This document shows positions 8,810-17,616 of a stretch of 64,000 bases of DNA, piece by piece (the stretch's first letter is position 1; the number at the start of each line of letters is the position of its first letter). This stretch comes from Pseudomonas sp. Leaf48 (lineage in GTDB: Bacteria; Pseudomonadota; Gammaproteobacteria; Pseudomonadales; Pseudomonadaceae). Under the pieces are notes generated by a model, which was not told the origin of the DNA, made no database searches, and was given only the letters and a program-made list of their open reading frames with translations. The position numbers and the translations under genes were made by a program. The stretch spans positions 334,201-398,200 of the forward strand of contig NZ_LMLH01000023.1 in NCBI RefSeq assembly GCF_001421885.1, written 5' to 3'.

Positions 8810-10887
8810 GTGATGCGCAACTGGAAACACTGGCCAGCCGAGCCGGACTTGCGGTCGACTGGATCGACGCCAACGGACGGCCGCAAAAAGTCGCACCCTC
8901 GGTATTGCGCGCCGTTCTGACCGGGCTCGGCCACCCCGCCGGCAGCGCTCAGGAAATCGACGCCAGCCTGCTGGAGTTGCAGGCGGCGCAGCAGACTCTG
9001 CACCTGCCGCCACTGATTACCGCCGACTTTGGCGTTGGTCTGAACCTGGCGCGCTACTTTGCCCCGCACACCCCGTGTGAAATTCAGCTTGAGGATGGCG
9101 CGTGGCTGCACCTGAAACTGGACGCCAACGCGGTATTGCCCGGCCTGATTCCGGTCGGCTACCAGCACGTCAGTATCGACGGGCAATCCTTCACGCTGGC
9201 CGTCGCACCTGAGCGTTGTTTCAGTGTGGGCGATGCCGTGGACAGCCCGATTCCCCGCGCCTGGGGCCTGAGCGTGCAGCTATACGCCTTGCGCCGCCCC
9301 GGTGATGGCGGTTTCGGCGATACCCAGGCCCTGGAAGACCTGGCCCGGGTGGCCGGCGAACGCGGCGCCGAGGCATTGGCGATCAGCCCGTTGCACGCGA
9401 TGTTTTCCAGCGACACCCGGCGCTACAGCCCCTACTCACCGTCCAGCCGCTTGTTTCTCAATAGCCTGTACTGCGCACCGGGGGCGATTCTTGGCGAGCG
9501 CGCGATGCGCAGCGCCATAGATGCTACCGGTCTGGCGGCCGAGTTGAAGGATCTGGAACAACGTCCACTGATCGACTGGCCGGCCGCTGCCGAAGCCAAG
9601 CATCGACTGTTGCAGGCGCTGTATGAAGGCTTTGTCCAGGGCGAACACCCATTGCACCCGGACTTCAGCAGCTTCCGTCATGCCGGCGGCGAAGCCCTGG
9701 AGAACCACTGCCGCTTCGAAGCCATCCAGGAAACCTGCGCGGCCCGCGGAGAGAGCCTCGACTGGCGGCAGTGGCCGGACCAGTGGCGCGACCCGCGCAG
9801 TGCCGCCCTCGCCGAATTCGCCGAAGAGAATGCCACGCGCATCGGTTTCCATGCGTTCTGCCAGTGGTTGATCACTCGCTGCCTGGAACGCGCGCAAACC
9901 GCCGCCCGCAGCAGCGGCATGAGCATCGGCCTGATCGCTGACCTCGCGGTGGGTGCCGATGGCGCCGGCAGCCAGGCCTGGAGCCGCCAGGACGAACTGC
10001 TCGCGTCCCTCACCGTGGGTGCGCCGCCGGACATACTCAACCGTAGCGGACAGGGCTGGGGGATTTCTGCGTTCGCGCCCGAAGGCCTCGTGCGTCACGG
10101 CTTCCGCGCTTTCATCGAGATGCTGCGGGCCAACTTCGCCCACTGCGGGGGCTTGCGCATTGACCATGTCATGGGGCTGCAACGGCTGTGGGTGATTCCC
10201 AACGGTTCGCCACCGGCCGACGGCGCCTACCTCTATTACCCGGTGGACGATCTGTTGCGCCTGCTGACGCTGGAGTCCCATCGCCATCAGGCCATCGTGC
10301 TCGGCGAAGACCTCGGCACCGTGCCCGAAGGCCTGCGGGAAAAACTCATCGCCCGTTCAATGCTCGGCATGCGCGTGTTGTTGTTCGAACAGGACAACAC
10401 CCACTTCAAGCCAATCCTCGACTGGCCGGACAACGCCCTGGCGACCACCAGCACCCATGACCTGCCGACTCTGAACGGCTGGTGGCACGGTCGCGATATC
10501 GACTGGTACGCCCGCCTTGGCCTGGTCGATGCCAGCGGCGAAATCGAATGGCGACAACACCGCGAACGCGAGCGTGAAGGCCTGCGCCGGGCGTTGAGCC
10601 AGGACCCGCAGAATTTCCGTGAAGAGTCCCATGATGAAACCGATCAGGTCCTCGACGCCAGCGTAAGATTTCTCGGCCATACCCGGGCGCCTCTGGTGCT
10701 GCTGCCGCTCGAAGATGCCCTGGGCATCGAACAACAGGCCAACCTGCCGGGCACTGTCGATATCCACCCCAACTGGTCACGACGGCTATCGGGCGACAGC
10801 GAAGCACTGCTCGATGGTGTGGACGCCGCCCGGCGCCTGGAGCTGCTCGCCTGTGCGCGACTACAAGCCGTCGAGCGTGATCGATGA
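8806..10887 (+). CDS. malQ: MalQ, 4-alpha-glucanotransferase (GH77)
   Basis: A 693-aa amylomaltase that transfers maltodextrin segments and frees glucose. GH77 landmarks are the nucleophile D453 in GLRIDHVMGLQR, the acid/base E501 in VLGEDLGTVP, and TTSTHDLPTLNGWW. The frame is open 20 codons further upstream, but the ATG at 8806 overlaps the treZ stop and is preceded by GGATGGAGAG, so it is the better start. It ends in another ATGA overlap with treY. Inside the tre operon it probably recycles the short chains left by GlgX and TreY. Confidence 0.94.
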   Translation: MSDAQLETLASRAGLAVDWIDANGRPQKVAPSVLRAVLTGLGHPAGSAQEIDASLLELQAAQQTLHLPPLITADFGVGLNLARYFAPHTPCEIQLEDGAWLHLKLDANAVLPGLIPVGYQHVSIDGQSFTLAVAPERCFSVGDAVDSPIPRAWGLSVQLYALRRPGDGGFGDTQALEDLARVAGERGAEALAISPLHAMFSSDTRRYSPYSPSSRLFLNSLYCAPGAILGERAMRSAIDATGLAAELKDLEQRPLIDWPAAAEAKHRLLQALYEGFVQGEHPLHPDFSSFRHAGGEALENHCRFEAIQETCAARGESLDWRQWPDQWRDPRSAALAEFAEENATRIGFHAFCQWLITRCLERAQTAARSSGMSIGLIADLAVGADGAGSQAWSRQDELLASLTVGAPPDILNRSGQGWGISAFAPEGLVRHGFRAFIEMLRANFAHCGGLRIDHVMGLQRLWVIPNGSPPADGAYLYYPVDDLLRLLTLESHRHQAIVLGEDLGTVPEGLREKLIARSMLGMRVLLFEQDNTHFKPILDWPDNALATTSTHDLPTLNGWWHGRDIDWYARLGLVDASGEIEWRQHREREREGLRRALSQDPQNFREESHDETDQVLDASVRFLGHTRAPLVLLPLEDALGIEQQANLPGTVDIHPNWSRRLSGDSEALLDGVDAARRLELLACARLQAVERDR

Positions 10888-13679
10888 CCGAAGCGTTCAG
10901 CCCGTCACTGCGGGCCACCCTGCGCCTGCAATTTCACAAGGACTTCACCCTGGATGATGCGGTACCGCTGGTGCCGTACTTCGCCCGCCTTGGCATCAGC
11001 CATGTCTATGCCTCGCCGCTGCTGAGCGCCCGCGCCGGCTCCATGCATGGTTACGACGTGGTCGACCCGACCACGATCAACCCGCAACTGGGCGGCGAAG
11101 AGGCGCTTGGGCGTCTGGTCAGCGCGCTGCGCAGGCACAACATGGGGTTGATCCTCGACATTGTCTCCAACCACATGGCGGTGGGCGGCGGCGATAACCC
11201 CTGGTGGCTCGACCTGCTGGAGTGGGGACGCCTGAGCCCCTACGGCGAGTTTTTCGATATCCAGTGGCACTCACCCGACCCGTTGATGGAAGGCCAACTG
11301 CTACTGCCGTTCCTGGGTAGCGACTATGGCATCGCGCTGCAGGAAGGCACCCTGCCCTTGCGTTTCGATGCTCAGCTGGGCGCGTTTCATGTCGAGCACC
11401 ATGAACATCGTTTCCCGATTTGCCCCAGTGATTATGGCGAACTGCTCAAGATTGACGCACCGCTCAACGTACAGCACGGGGAACAACTCAAAGCCCTGGC
11501 TGATCGCTTCAGTACCCTGAGCTATCAGACTGACGCGCACAGCCTGGCACAACCACTTAAAGCGCAGCTGCGTGACCTCGCCAGCGATCCGGCCATTGCC
11601 TCTGCCATTGAGCGGCACCTGAACAACTACGACTCGCTGACCGCCGAAGGTTTTCCACGCCTGCATAATCTGCTGGAGCGCCAGAGTTATCGCCTGGCTA
11701 GTTGGCGCACGGCGGCGGACGACATCAACTGGCGACGCTTCTTCGATGTCAACGAATTGGGCGGGTTGCGCGTGGAGCGCCCGGCGGTGTTCGAAGCGAC
11801 CCATGCCAGGATTTTCCAGCTGGTGGCCGACGGCCTGGTCGACGGCTTGCGCATCGACCACATCGACGGTCTCGCCGACCCGCGCGGTTATTGCCGCAAG
11901 TTAAGGCGCCGGGTCGATAGCCTGACGCCCGGTCGGCACCTGCCCATCTTCGTCGAAAAGATCCTCGGCGAAGGCGAAACCCTGCACCGCGACTGGTCGG
12001 TTGACGGCAGCACTGGTTACGAATTCATGAACCAGGTGTCGTTGCTGCAACACGACCCCGAGGGCGCGCAGGTGCTGGGTGCGCTGTGGCAGCACCACAG
12101 TCAGCGGCCCGCCGACTTCACACAGGAAGCCCAACTGGCACGCCAGCAAATCCTCAACGGCTCCCTGGCCGGCGACTTCGAAAGTGTTGCCCAGGCGTTG
12201 TTGCAGGTGGCCCGGGATGACCTGATGACCCGCGATTTGACCCTGGGTGCGATTCGCCGGGCACTGCAAGCGTTGATCGTGCATTTCCCGGTGTACCGCA
12301 CTTACATCAGCCCCCTGGGCCGCTCGCCCCAGGACGAAGGATTTTTCCAGCAGGCCATGGACGGTGCACGGCAGATCCTGGGCGAAGCCGACTGGCCGGT
12401 GCTCGATTGCCTGGCCAACTGGCTCGGAGGCGAACCCTGGCGTAAGCGCCCTGCGGGACGCCAGCGCAAGCGCCTGAAACATGCCTGCGTGCGCTTTCAA
12501 CAGTTGACCTCTCCGGCAGCGGCCAAGGCGGTGGAAGACACTGCGTTTTATCGCTCGGCCGTGTTGCTGTCACGCAACGACGTGGGGTTCAGCACCGAGC
12601 AGTTCAGCACCCCGGTGGCGGACTTCCATCGGGCCTGCCTCGATCGTCTTGCAAGCTTCCCGGACAACTTGCTCGCCACCGCCACCCACGACCACAAACG
12701 TGGCGAAGACACGCGCGCACGGCTGGCGGTGCTGAGCGAACGCAGTGCCTGGTATGCCGATCAGGTCGAGCTGTGGCGCGCCCTTGCCCGCCCATTGCGC
12801 AATGACGAGCAAATGCCGTCGGCCGGCGATGAGTTGATTCTCTATCAAGCCCTGCTCGGCAGCTGGCCGTTGACACTGAAAGTCGACGATCAGACGGCCT
12901 TGCAGGAGTACGCCAAACGCCTCTGGCAATGGCAACGCAAAGCCCTGCGCGAAGCCAAACTGCAAAGCAGCTGGAGTGCCCCCAATGAAGCCTACGAGCA
13001 GGCAACCGAGGACTTTATCCAGCGCCTGCTACTGTGCCCCGAGGGTGACCTGCTGCGCACTGCCATCGCCAAGGCGGTGCGTGCGATCGCCGCGCCAGGC
13101 GCGCTCAACGGGTTGGCGCAAACCTTGCTGCGAATGACCGTGCCGGGGGTACCGGACCTGTATCAAGGCAATGACTTCTGGGACTTCAGCCTGGTCGATC
13201 CGGACAATCGCCGGGCAGTGGATTACGCCAGTCGTGAACAGGCCCTGCAGCAGGCGGTTGAACTGCCTGACCTGTTGGCGAACTGGCACGACGGGCGCAT
13301 CAAGCAAACCTTGATAGCCCGCACCTTGAACCTGCGTGCCGCGAACGCTGGGCTGTTCATGCATGGCACTTATCGGGCCCTGGAAGTGCTCGGCAGCCAG
13401 GCCCATCGAGTACTGGGTTTTGTACGGGAATACGAGGCAAAGCGTGCCATCGTCCTTGTGCCGATACGCTGCGCCGGACTGCTGGAAAACAGTGCCGGGC
13501 CACAGGTTGACGCGCCGCTGTGGGGCGATACCCGGGTCATATTGCCGTTCACCCGGCCTGGGGAAAATCTGAAGGGATTTTTTTCAGGCGTTGCAGTCAC
13601 AGAACACAGGGAGCTGATGATCAGCGCCGCGCTGGGGGATTTCCCGGTCAATCTCATTATCCAAACTACCCACACTTGA
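10884..13679 (+). CDS. treY: TreY, maltooligosyltrehalose synthase (GH13)
   Basis: A 931-aa enzyme that isomerises the reducing-end alpha-1,4 bond of maltodextrins to alpha,alpha-1,1, giving maltooligosyltrehalose for TreZ. The opening segment HVYASPLLSARAGSMHGYDV is diagnostic of the family. Catalytic acids are D325 (GLRIDHIDGLADP), E358 (IFVEKILGEGE) and D603 (TATHDHKRGEDTRARL). It starts within the malQ stop codon and is followed 21 bp later by the DUF2934 gene. The length is at the long end for the family. Confidence 0.95.
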   Translation: MTEAFSPSLRATLRLQFHKDFTLDDAVPLVPYFARLGISHVYASPLLSARAGSMHGYDVVDPTTINPQLGGEEALGRLVSALRRHNMGLILDIVSNHMAVGGGDNPWWLDLLEWGRLSPYGEFFDIQWHSPDPLMEGQLLLPFLGSDYGIALQEGTLPLRFDAQLGAFHVEHHEHRFPICPSDYGELLKIDAPLNVQHGEQLKALADRFSTLSYQTDAHSLAQPLKAQLRDLASDPAIASAIERHLNNYDSLTAEGFPRLHNLLERQSYRLASWRTAADDINWRRFFDVNELGGLRVERPAVFEATHARIFQLVADGLVDGLRIDHIDGLADPRGYCRKLRRRVDSLTPGRHLPIFVEKILGEGETLHRDWSVDGSTGYEFMNQVSLLQHDPEGAQVLGALWQHHSQRPADFTQEAQLARQQILNGSLAGDFESVAQALLQVARDDLMTRDLTLGAIRRALQALIVHFPVYRTYISPLGRSPQDEGFFQQAMDGARQILGEADWPVLDCLANWLGGEPWRKRPAGRQRKRLKHACVRFQQLTSPAAAKAVEDTAFYRSAVLLSRNDVGFSTEQFSTPVADFHRACLDRLASFPDNLLATATHDHKRGEDTRARLAVLSERSAWYADQVELWRALARPLRNDEQMPSAGDELILYQALLGSWPLTLKVDDQTALQEYAKRLWQWQRKALREAKLQSSWSAPNEAYEQATEDFIQRLLLCPEGDLLRTAIAKAVRAIAAPGALNGLAQTLLRMTVPGVPDLYQGNDFWDFSLVDPDNRRAVDYASREQALQQAVELPDLLANWHDGRIKQTLIARTLNLRAANAGLFMHGTYRALEVLGSQAHRVLGFVREYEAKRAIVLVPIRCAGLLENSAGPQVDAPLWGDTRVILPFTRPGENLKGFFSGVAVTEHRELMISAALGDFPVNLIIQTTHT

Positions 13680-13700
13680 GTTCAGTTCAGGAGCATTGCG

Positions 13701-14048
13701 ATGAGTACCGACGATAAACGCATCCGCGAATTCGCTTATCAGATCTGGGAATCGGAAGGCAAACCCGAAGGCCAGGAAGCCCGCCACTGGGAGATGGCGC
13801 GCAAACTGGCGGAAGCCGAAGCCCTTGCACCGAGCAAATCGCCAAAGGCCGCGACCGTCAAGGGCACCGCTGCCAAACCCGCAGCGGGCAAGTCCAACAG
13901 CAAGCTCAACGGCAAGCTGGACGGCACCCCCGCCGCGTCCACTGCCAAGGCCAAAGCCAAACCGGCCGCGGCTTCGAAAGTGATTCCACCGGGGGAAAAA
14001 GTGGCAGAGAAAAAGCCCCGCACCGCGAAAAAGCCTCCGGCGTCCTGA
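13701..14048 (+). CDS. DUF2934 protein with a Lys/Ala/Pro-rich tail
   Basis: A 115-aa protein. Residues 1-35 form the DUF2934 motif (RIREFAYQIWESEGKPEGQE, then HWEMA). The remainder is a low-complexity basic tail rich in Lys, Ala and Pro, reminiscent of histone H1-like or AlgP-type tails. CAGGAG lies upstream of the ATG. P. aeruginosa has a similar small gene between treY and glgX, so its place in the operon is conserved. No biochemical role is established; binding of a polyanion or nucleic acid is an inference from the tail composition. Confidence 0.85.
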   Translation: MSTDDKRIREFAYQIWESEGKPEGQEARHWEMARKLAEAEALAPSKSPKAATVKGTAAKPAAGKSNSKLNGKLDGTPAASTAKAKAKPAAASKVIPPGEKVAEKKPRTAKKPPAS

Positions 14049-14138
14049 CGCTTAAGCGGATTGTCTTGACTGTATTCATGGCGCATTCAAGCGCCAGCGT
14101 GGGCCCGTGCGCCCGAATAAATACTGCTGGGAGCACCT

Positions 14139-16298
14139 ATGACCCATCCAAAAAAAAACGCACCCGCGCCTAAATCCGAACCCTCGCGAATCCGCGAGGG
14201 CCTGCCATTCCCGCTAGGGGCGACCTGGGATGGTCTGGGCGTCAATTTCGCGCTGTTTTCCGCCCACGCCACCAAGGTCGAACTCTGCGTGTTCGACGAC
14301 ACCGGCGAGGTGGAACTCGAGCGCATCGAACTGCCCGAATACACCGACGAGATTTATCACGGCTATCTGCCCGACGCCCATCCGGGGTTGATCTACGGCT
14401 ATCGGGTCTACGGCCCGTATGACCCGGCCAACGGCCATCGCTTCAATCATAACAAGCTGCTGATCGATCCCTACGCCAAGCAACTGGTGGGCAAGTTGAA
14501 GTGGTCCGAAGCCTTGTTCGGCTACACCATCGGCCACCCCGATGCCGACCTCAGTTTCGATGAGCGCGACAGTGCCCCGTTCGTGCCCAAATGCAAGGTG
14601 ATCGACCCGGCGCACACCTGGGGCCACGACCATCGTGTCAGCGTGCCCTGGGACAAAACCATCATCTATGAAACCCACGTGCGCGGCTTCACCATGCGCC
14701 ATCCTTCTGTCCCCGAAAACGTGCGTGGCACCTTTGCCGGGTTGATGGTCGACGATGTGGTAGAGCATATCCGCAAGCTGGGGGTGTCGACCGTGGAGCT
14801 GCTGCCGATCCACGCCTTCGTCAACGATCAGCATCTGCTGCACAAGGGCATGACCAATTACTGGGGTTACAACAGCATCGCCTTCTTCGCCCCCGACCCG
14901 CGCTACCTGGCCAGCGGCAAGATTGCCGAGTTCAAGGAAATGGTCGCGCACCTGCACGAAGCCAATCTGGAAGTTATCCTGGATGTGGTCTACAACCACA
15001 CCGCCGAGGGCAACGAACAAGGCCCGACCCTGTCCATGCGTGGCATCGACAATGCTTCGTACTACCGCCTGATGCCCGACGACAAACGCTTCTACATCAA
15101 CGATTCCGGGACCGGCAACACCCTGGACCTGAGCCACCCGTGCGTGCTGCAAATGGTCACCGATTCGCTGCGCTACTGGGCCACGGAAATGCACGTGGAC
15201 GGTTTTCGTTTCGACCTGGCGACGATTCTGGGGCGCTATCACGACGGTTTCGATGAACGCCACAGCTTCCTCGTCGCCTGCCGCCAGGACCCGGTGCTGC
15301 GCCAGGTAAAAATGATCGCAGAACCTTGGGATTGCGGCCCTGGCGGTTATCAGGTCGGTGGTTTTCCGCCGGGCTGGGTTGAATGGAACGACAAATTTCG
15401 CGACACCGTGCGCGCGTTCTGGAAAGGCGACGACGGCCAACTGGCGGACTTCGCCAGCCGCATGACCGCCTCCGGCGAGATGTTCAACCAACGGGGTCGG
15501 CGTCCCTATTCATCGATGAACTTCGTCACCGCCCATGACGGTTTCACCCTCAACGACCTGGTGTCGTACAACGACAAGCACAACGAAGCCAACGACGAAA
15601 ACAATCAGGACGGCAGCAACAATAACCTGTCGTGGAACCACGGCGTCGAAGGCCCCACAGACGACCCCGAGATCAACGCGCTGCGTCACCGCCAAATGCG
15701 CAACTTCTTCGCGACCCTGCTGCTGGCACAGGGCACACCGATGCTGGTGGCCGGCGATGAGTTCGCCCGCACCCAGGATGGCAACAACAATGCCTATTGC
15801 CAGGACAGCGAAATCGGTTGGGTCAACTGGGACCTCAGCGAAGATGGCAAGGCCCTGCTCAAGTTCGTCAAACGCCTGATCAAACTGCGCCTGACCTATC
15901 CGATCCTGCGACGCGGGCGCTTTCTGGTAGGCAATTACAACGAGGACATTGGCGTCAAGGACGTGACCTGGCTGGCGGCGGACGGCAGCGAAATGACCAC
16001 CGAACACTGGCATGACGCGCACAATCGCTGCCTGGGCATGCTGCTCGACGGCCGCGCGCAGGAAACCGGTATCCGCCGCAAAGGTGGCGACGCCACGCTG
16101 ATGCTGGTGGTCAACGCCCACCACGACGTAGTCAACTTCGAGCTGCCGCAAGTGCCGGATGGCGGGTTCTGGACATGCATGATCGACACCCATCAACCGT
16201 CGATCCGCGGCCAGGAACGCTTCGAGTTCGGTCACCAATACTCGGTCACTGGCCGGTCATTGCTGCTGTTCGAATTACAGCATGAGGAAGAGGAATAA
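14139..16298 (+). CDS. glgX: GlgX/TreX, glycogen debranching enzyme (GH13 isoamylase type)
   Basis: A 719-aa isoamylase-type enzyme that cuts alpha-1,6 branches. It begins with a CBM48-like sandwich (PLGATWDGLGVNFALFSAHA). The barrel follows with VVYNHTAEGNEQGPTL, nucleophile D359 in GFRFDLATILGR, acid/base E395 in MIAEPWDCGPGGYQVG, and D467 in TAHDGFTLNDLVSYN. The NEANDENNQDGSNNNLSWNHG loop is typical of GlgX/TreX. It lies 90 bp after the DUF2934 gene and probably belongs to the same unit, supplying debranched chains to TreY. Confidence 0.95.
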   Translation: MTHPKKNAPAPKSEPSRIREGLPFPLGATWDGLGVNFALFSAHATKVELCVFDDTGEVELERIELPEYTDEIYHGYLPDAHPGLIYGYRVYGPYDPANGHRFNHNKLLIDPYAKQLVGKLKWSEALFGYTIGHPDADLSFDERDSAPFVPKCKVIDPAHTWGHDHRVSVPWDKTIIYETHVRGFTMRHPSVPENVRGTFAGLMVDDVVEHIRKLGVSTVELLPIHAFVNDQHLLHKGMTNYWGYNSIAFFAPDPRYLASGKIAEFKEMVAHLHEANLEVILDVVYNHTAEGNEQGPTLSMRGIDNASYYRLMPDDKRFYINDSGTGNTLDLSHPCVLQMVTDSLRYWATEMHVDGFRFDLATILGRYHDGFDERHSFLVACRQDPVLRQVKMIAEPWDCGPGGYQVGGFPPGWVEWNDKFRDTVRAFWKGDDGQLADFASRMTASGEMFNQRGRRPYSSMNFVTAHDGFTLNDLVSYNDKHNEANDENNQDGSNNNLSWNHGVEGPTDDPEINALRHRQMRNFFATLLLAQGTPMLVAGDEFARTQDGNNNAYCQDSEIGWVNWDLSEDGKALLKFVKRLIKLRLTYPILRRGRFLVGNYNEDIGVKDVTWLAADGSEMTTEHWHDAHNRCLGMLLDGRAQETGIRRKGGDATLMLVVNAHHDVVNFELPQVPDGGFWTCMIDTHQPSIRGQERFEFGHQYSVTGRSLLLFELQHEEEE

Positions 16299-16326
16299 AC
16301 AGGGCTCTTCAACCAATCACAGTGCC

Positions 16327-16409
16327 TGTAGGAGCCGGCTTGCTGGCGATGCGGTCTTGAACTTTGTGTTGCCCGTTCGGGCGTCATCGCTGGCAAGCCT
16401 GCTCCTACA
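16327..16409. repeat. REPIN, TGTAGGAGCCGGCTTGCTGGCGA type
   Basis: Inverted arms at 16327-16353 and 16385-16409 (CATCGCTGGCAAGCCTGCTC...) lie downstream of glgX. Confidence 0.85.
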
Positions 16410-16541
16410 AGTCTTGTGTCGTGTGATGTGGCATCTGTGTGGAACGGCTTGCGGCAACGCCTACACTTATCGAGACAAAACTGAACTGCCCACCGGGGCA
16501 TCAGTCGCATGCATAGGCAAGCGTGAAACAGAGGAGTGAAT

Positions 16542-17342
16542 GTGGCCAGCAATTCGAAGTCTCAGGCGGCCGAGGCCGCGCCATTGAACTCCCCGCCAGC
16601 GGTTCACCTGCTACGCGTTCTGACGGTCAATACCCACAAAGGCTTCACTGCGTTCAACCGCCGCTTCATCCTTCCGGAGCTGCGGGAAGCGGTGCGCAGT
16701 ACCTCGGCCGATCTGGTGTTTCTGCAGGAAGTCGTCGGCGAACATGAGCGCCACTCTTCGCGCTACGACGATTGGCCGCAAACCTCGCAATACGAGTTCC
16801 TCGCCGACAGCATGTGGAGCGATTTCGCCTATGGCCGCAACGCCGTCTACCCGGACGGTCATCATGGTAACGCGCTGTTGTCGAAATACCCGATCCGCGA
16901 ATACCGCAACCTCGACGTCTCCATTACCGGCCCGGAACGCCGGGGCCTGCTGCACTGCGTGCTGGATGTACCGGGTCACGCAGAGGTCCATGCGATCTGC
17001 GTCCACCTGAGCCTGCTTGAGAGCCATCGCCAGTTGCAGCTGCAGTTGCTCTGTCAACTGCTGGAATCCTTGCCCGATGACGCACCGGTGATCATTGCCG
17101 GTGATTTCAACGACTGGAAACTGCAAGGTAACGCCGCCCTCGCCCGCCGCGATTACCTGCACGAAGCCTTCGAGCGTCATCATGGGCGCCCCGCCAAAAC
17201 CTATCCCGCGCGCTTTCCGCTGTTGCGTCTGGACCGGATTTACCTGCGTAACGCCCGCAGCCATGCCCCGCAAATCCTCGGAAACAAGCCGTGGACGCAC
17301 CTGTCTGACCATTTGCCCCTGACGGTGGAAGTTCATCTCTGA
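16542..17342 (+). CDS. Endonuclease/exonuclease/phosphatase (EEP) family protein
   Basis: A 266-aa EEP-fold protein with the ordered metal and catalytic motifs: LTVNTHKG (Asn), FLQEVVG (Glu), [10 protein letters not shown] (His), IIAGDFNDW (Asp/Asn), LDRIYL and LSDHLPL (Asp-His). There is no signal peptide. The start is GTG at 16542, 5 nt after GAGGAG; a nearby ATG (16540) is out of frame. Substrates of this superfamily range from DNA to phosphoinositides and the sequence does not decide. P. aeruginosa has a similar gene beside glgX, so it is a regular member of the locus, but its link to glucan metabolism is unknown. Confidence 0.85.
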   Translation: MASNSKSQAAEAAPLNSPPAVHLLRVLTVNTHKGFTAFNRRFILPELREAVRSTSADLVFLQEVVGEHERHSSRYDDWPQTSQYEFLADSMWSDFAYGRNAVYPDGHHGNALLSKYPIREYRNLDVSITGPERRGLLHCVLDVPGHAEVHAICVHLSLLESHRQLQLQLLCQLLESLPDDAPVIIAGDFNDWKLQGNAALARRDYLHEAFERHHGRPAKTYPARFPLLRLDRIYLRNARSHAPQILGNKPWTHLSDHLPLTVEVHL

Positions 17343-17616
17343 TCGAATATCAATCGACTGTTTCAGGCGCACCTCCCACACCCGACCTGTAATTTCTGAC
17401 AGTTGTTGAACCCTGCTCAAGTTGCTACGTTGGTTTCGAGCCTGAATCGACTATCGAAAAAGGCTTGCGACTCACTTGTAGCCTGCGTTGCTGAAGTTTG
17501 TTGTCCGGGTTCATGTTGTCCCGTTGATGTTGTCTCGCAACTGGTGCTGCCGAGGGCGGCCGCTCACTCTCGCCAAGATGACGGAAAGCGGCGCCGAACC
17601 ATTCGCGGAGACAAAC

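Noticed and set aside
16369..16400. GAACTT upstream of the EEP-family gene as an AlgU -35
   Set aside because: No TCTGA-like -10 at 16-17 nt, and it lies in the spacer of a REPIN.
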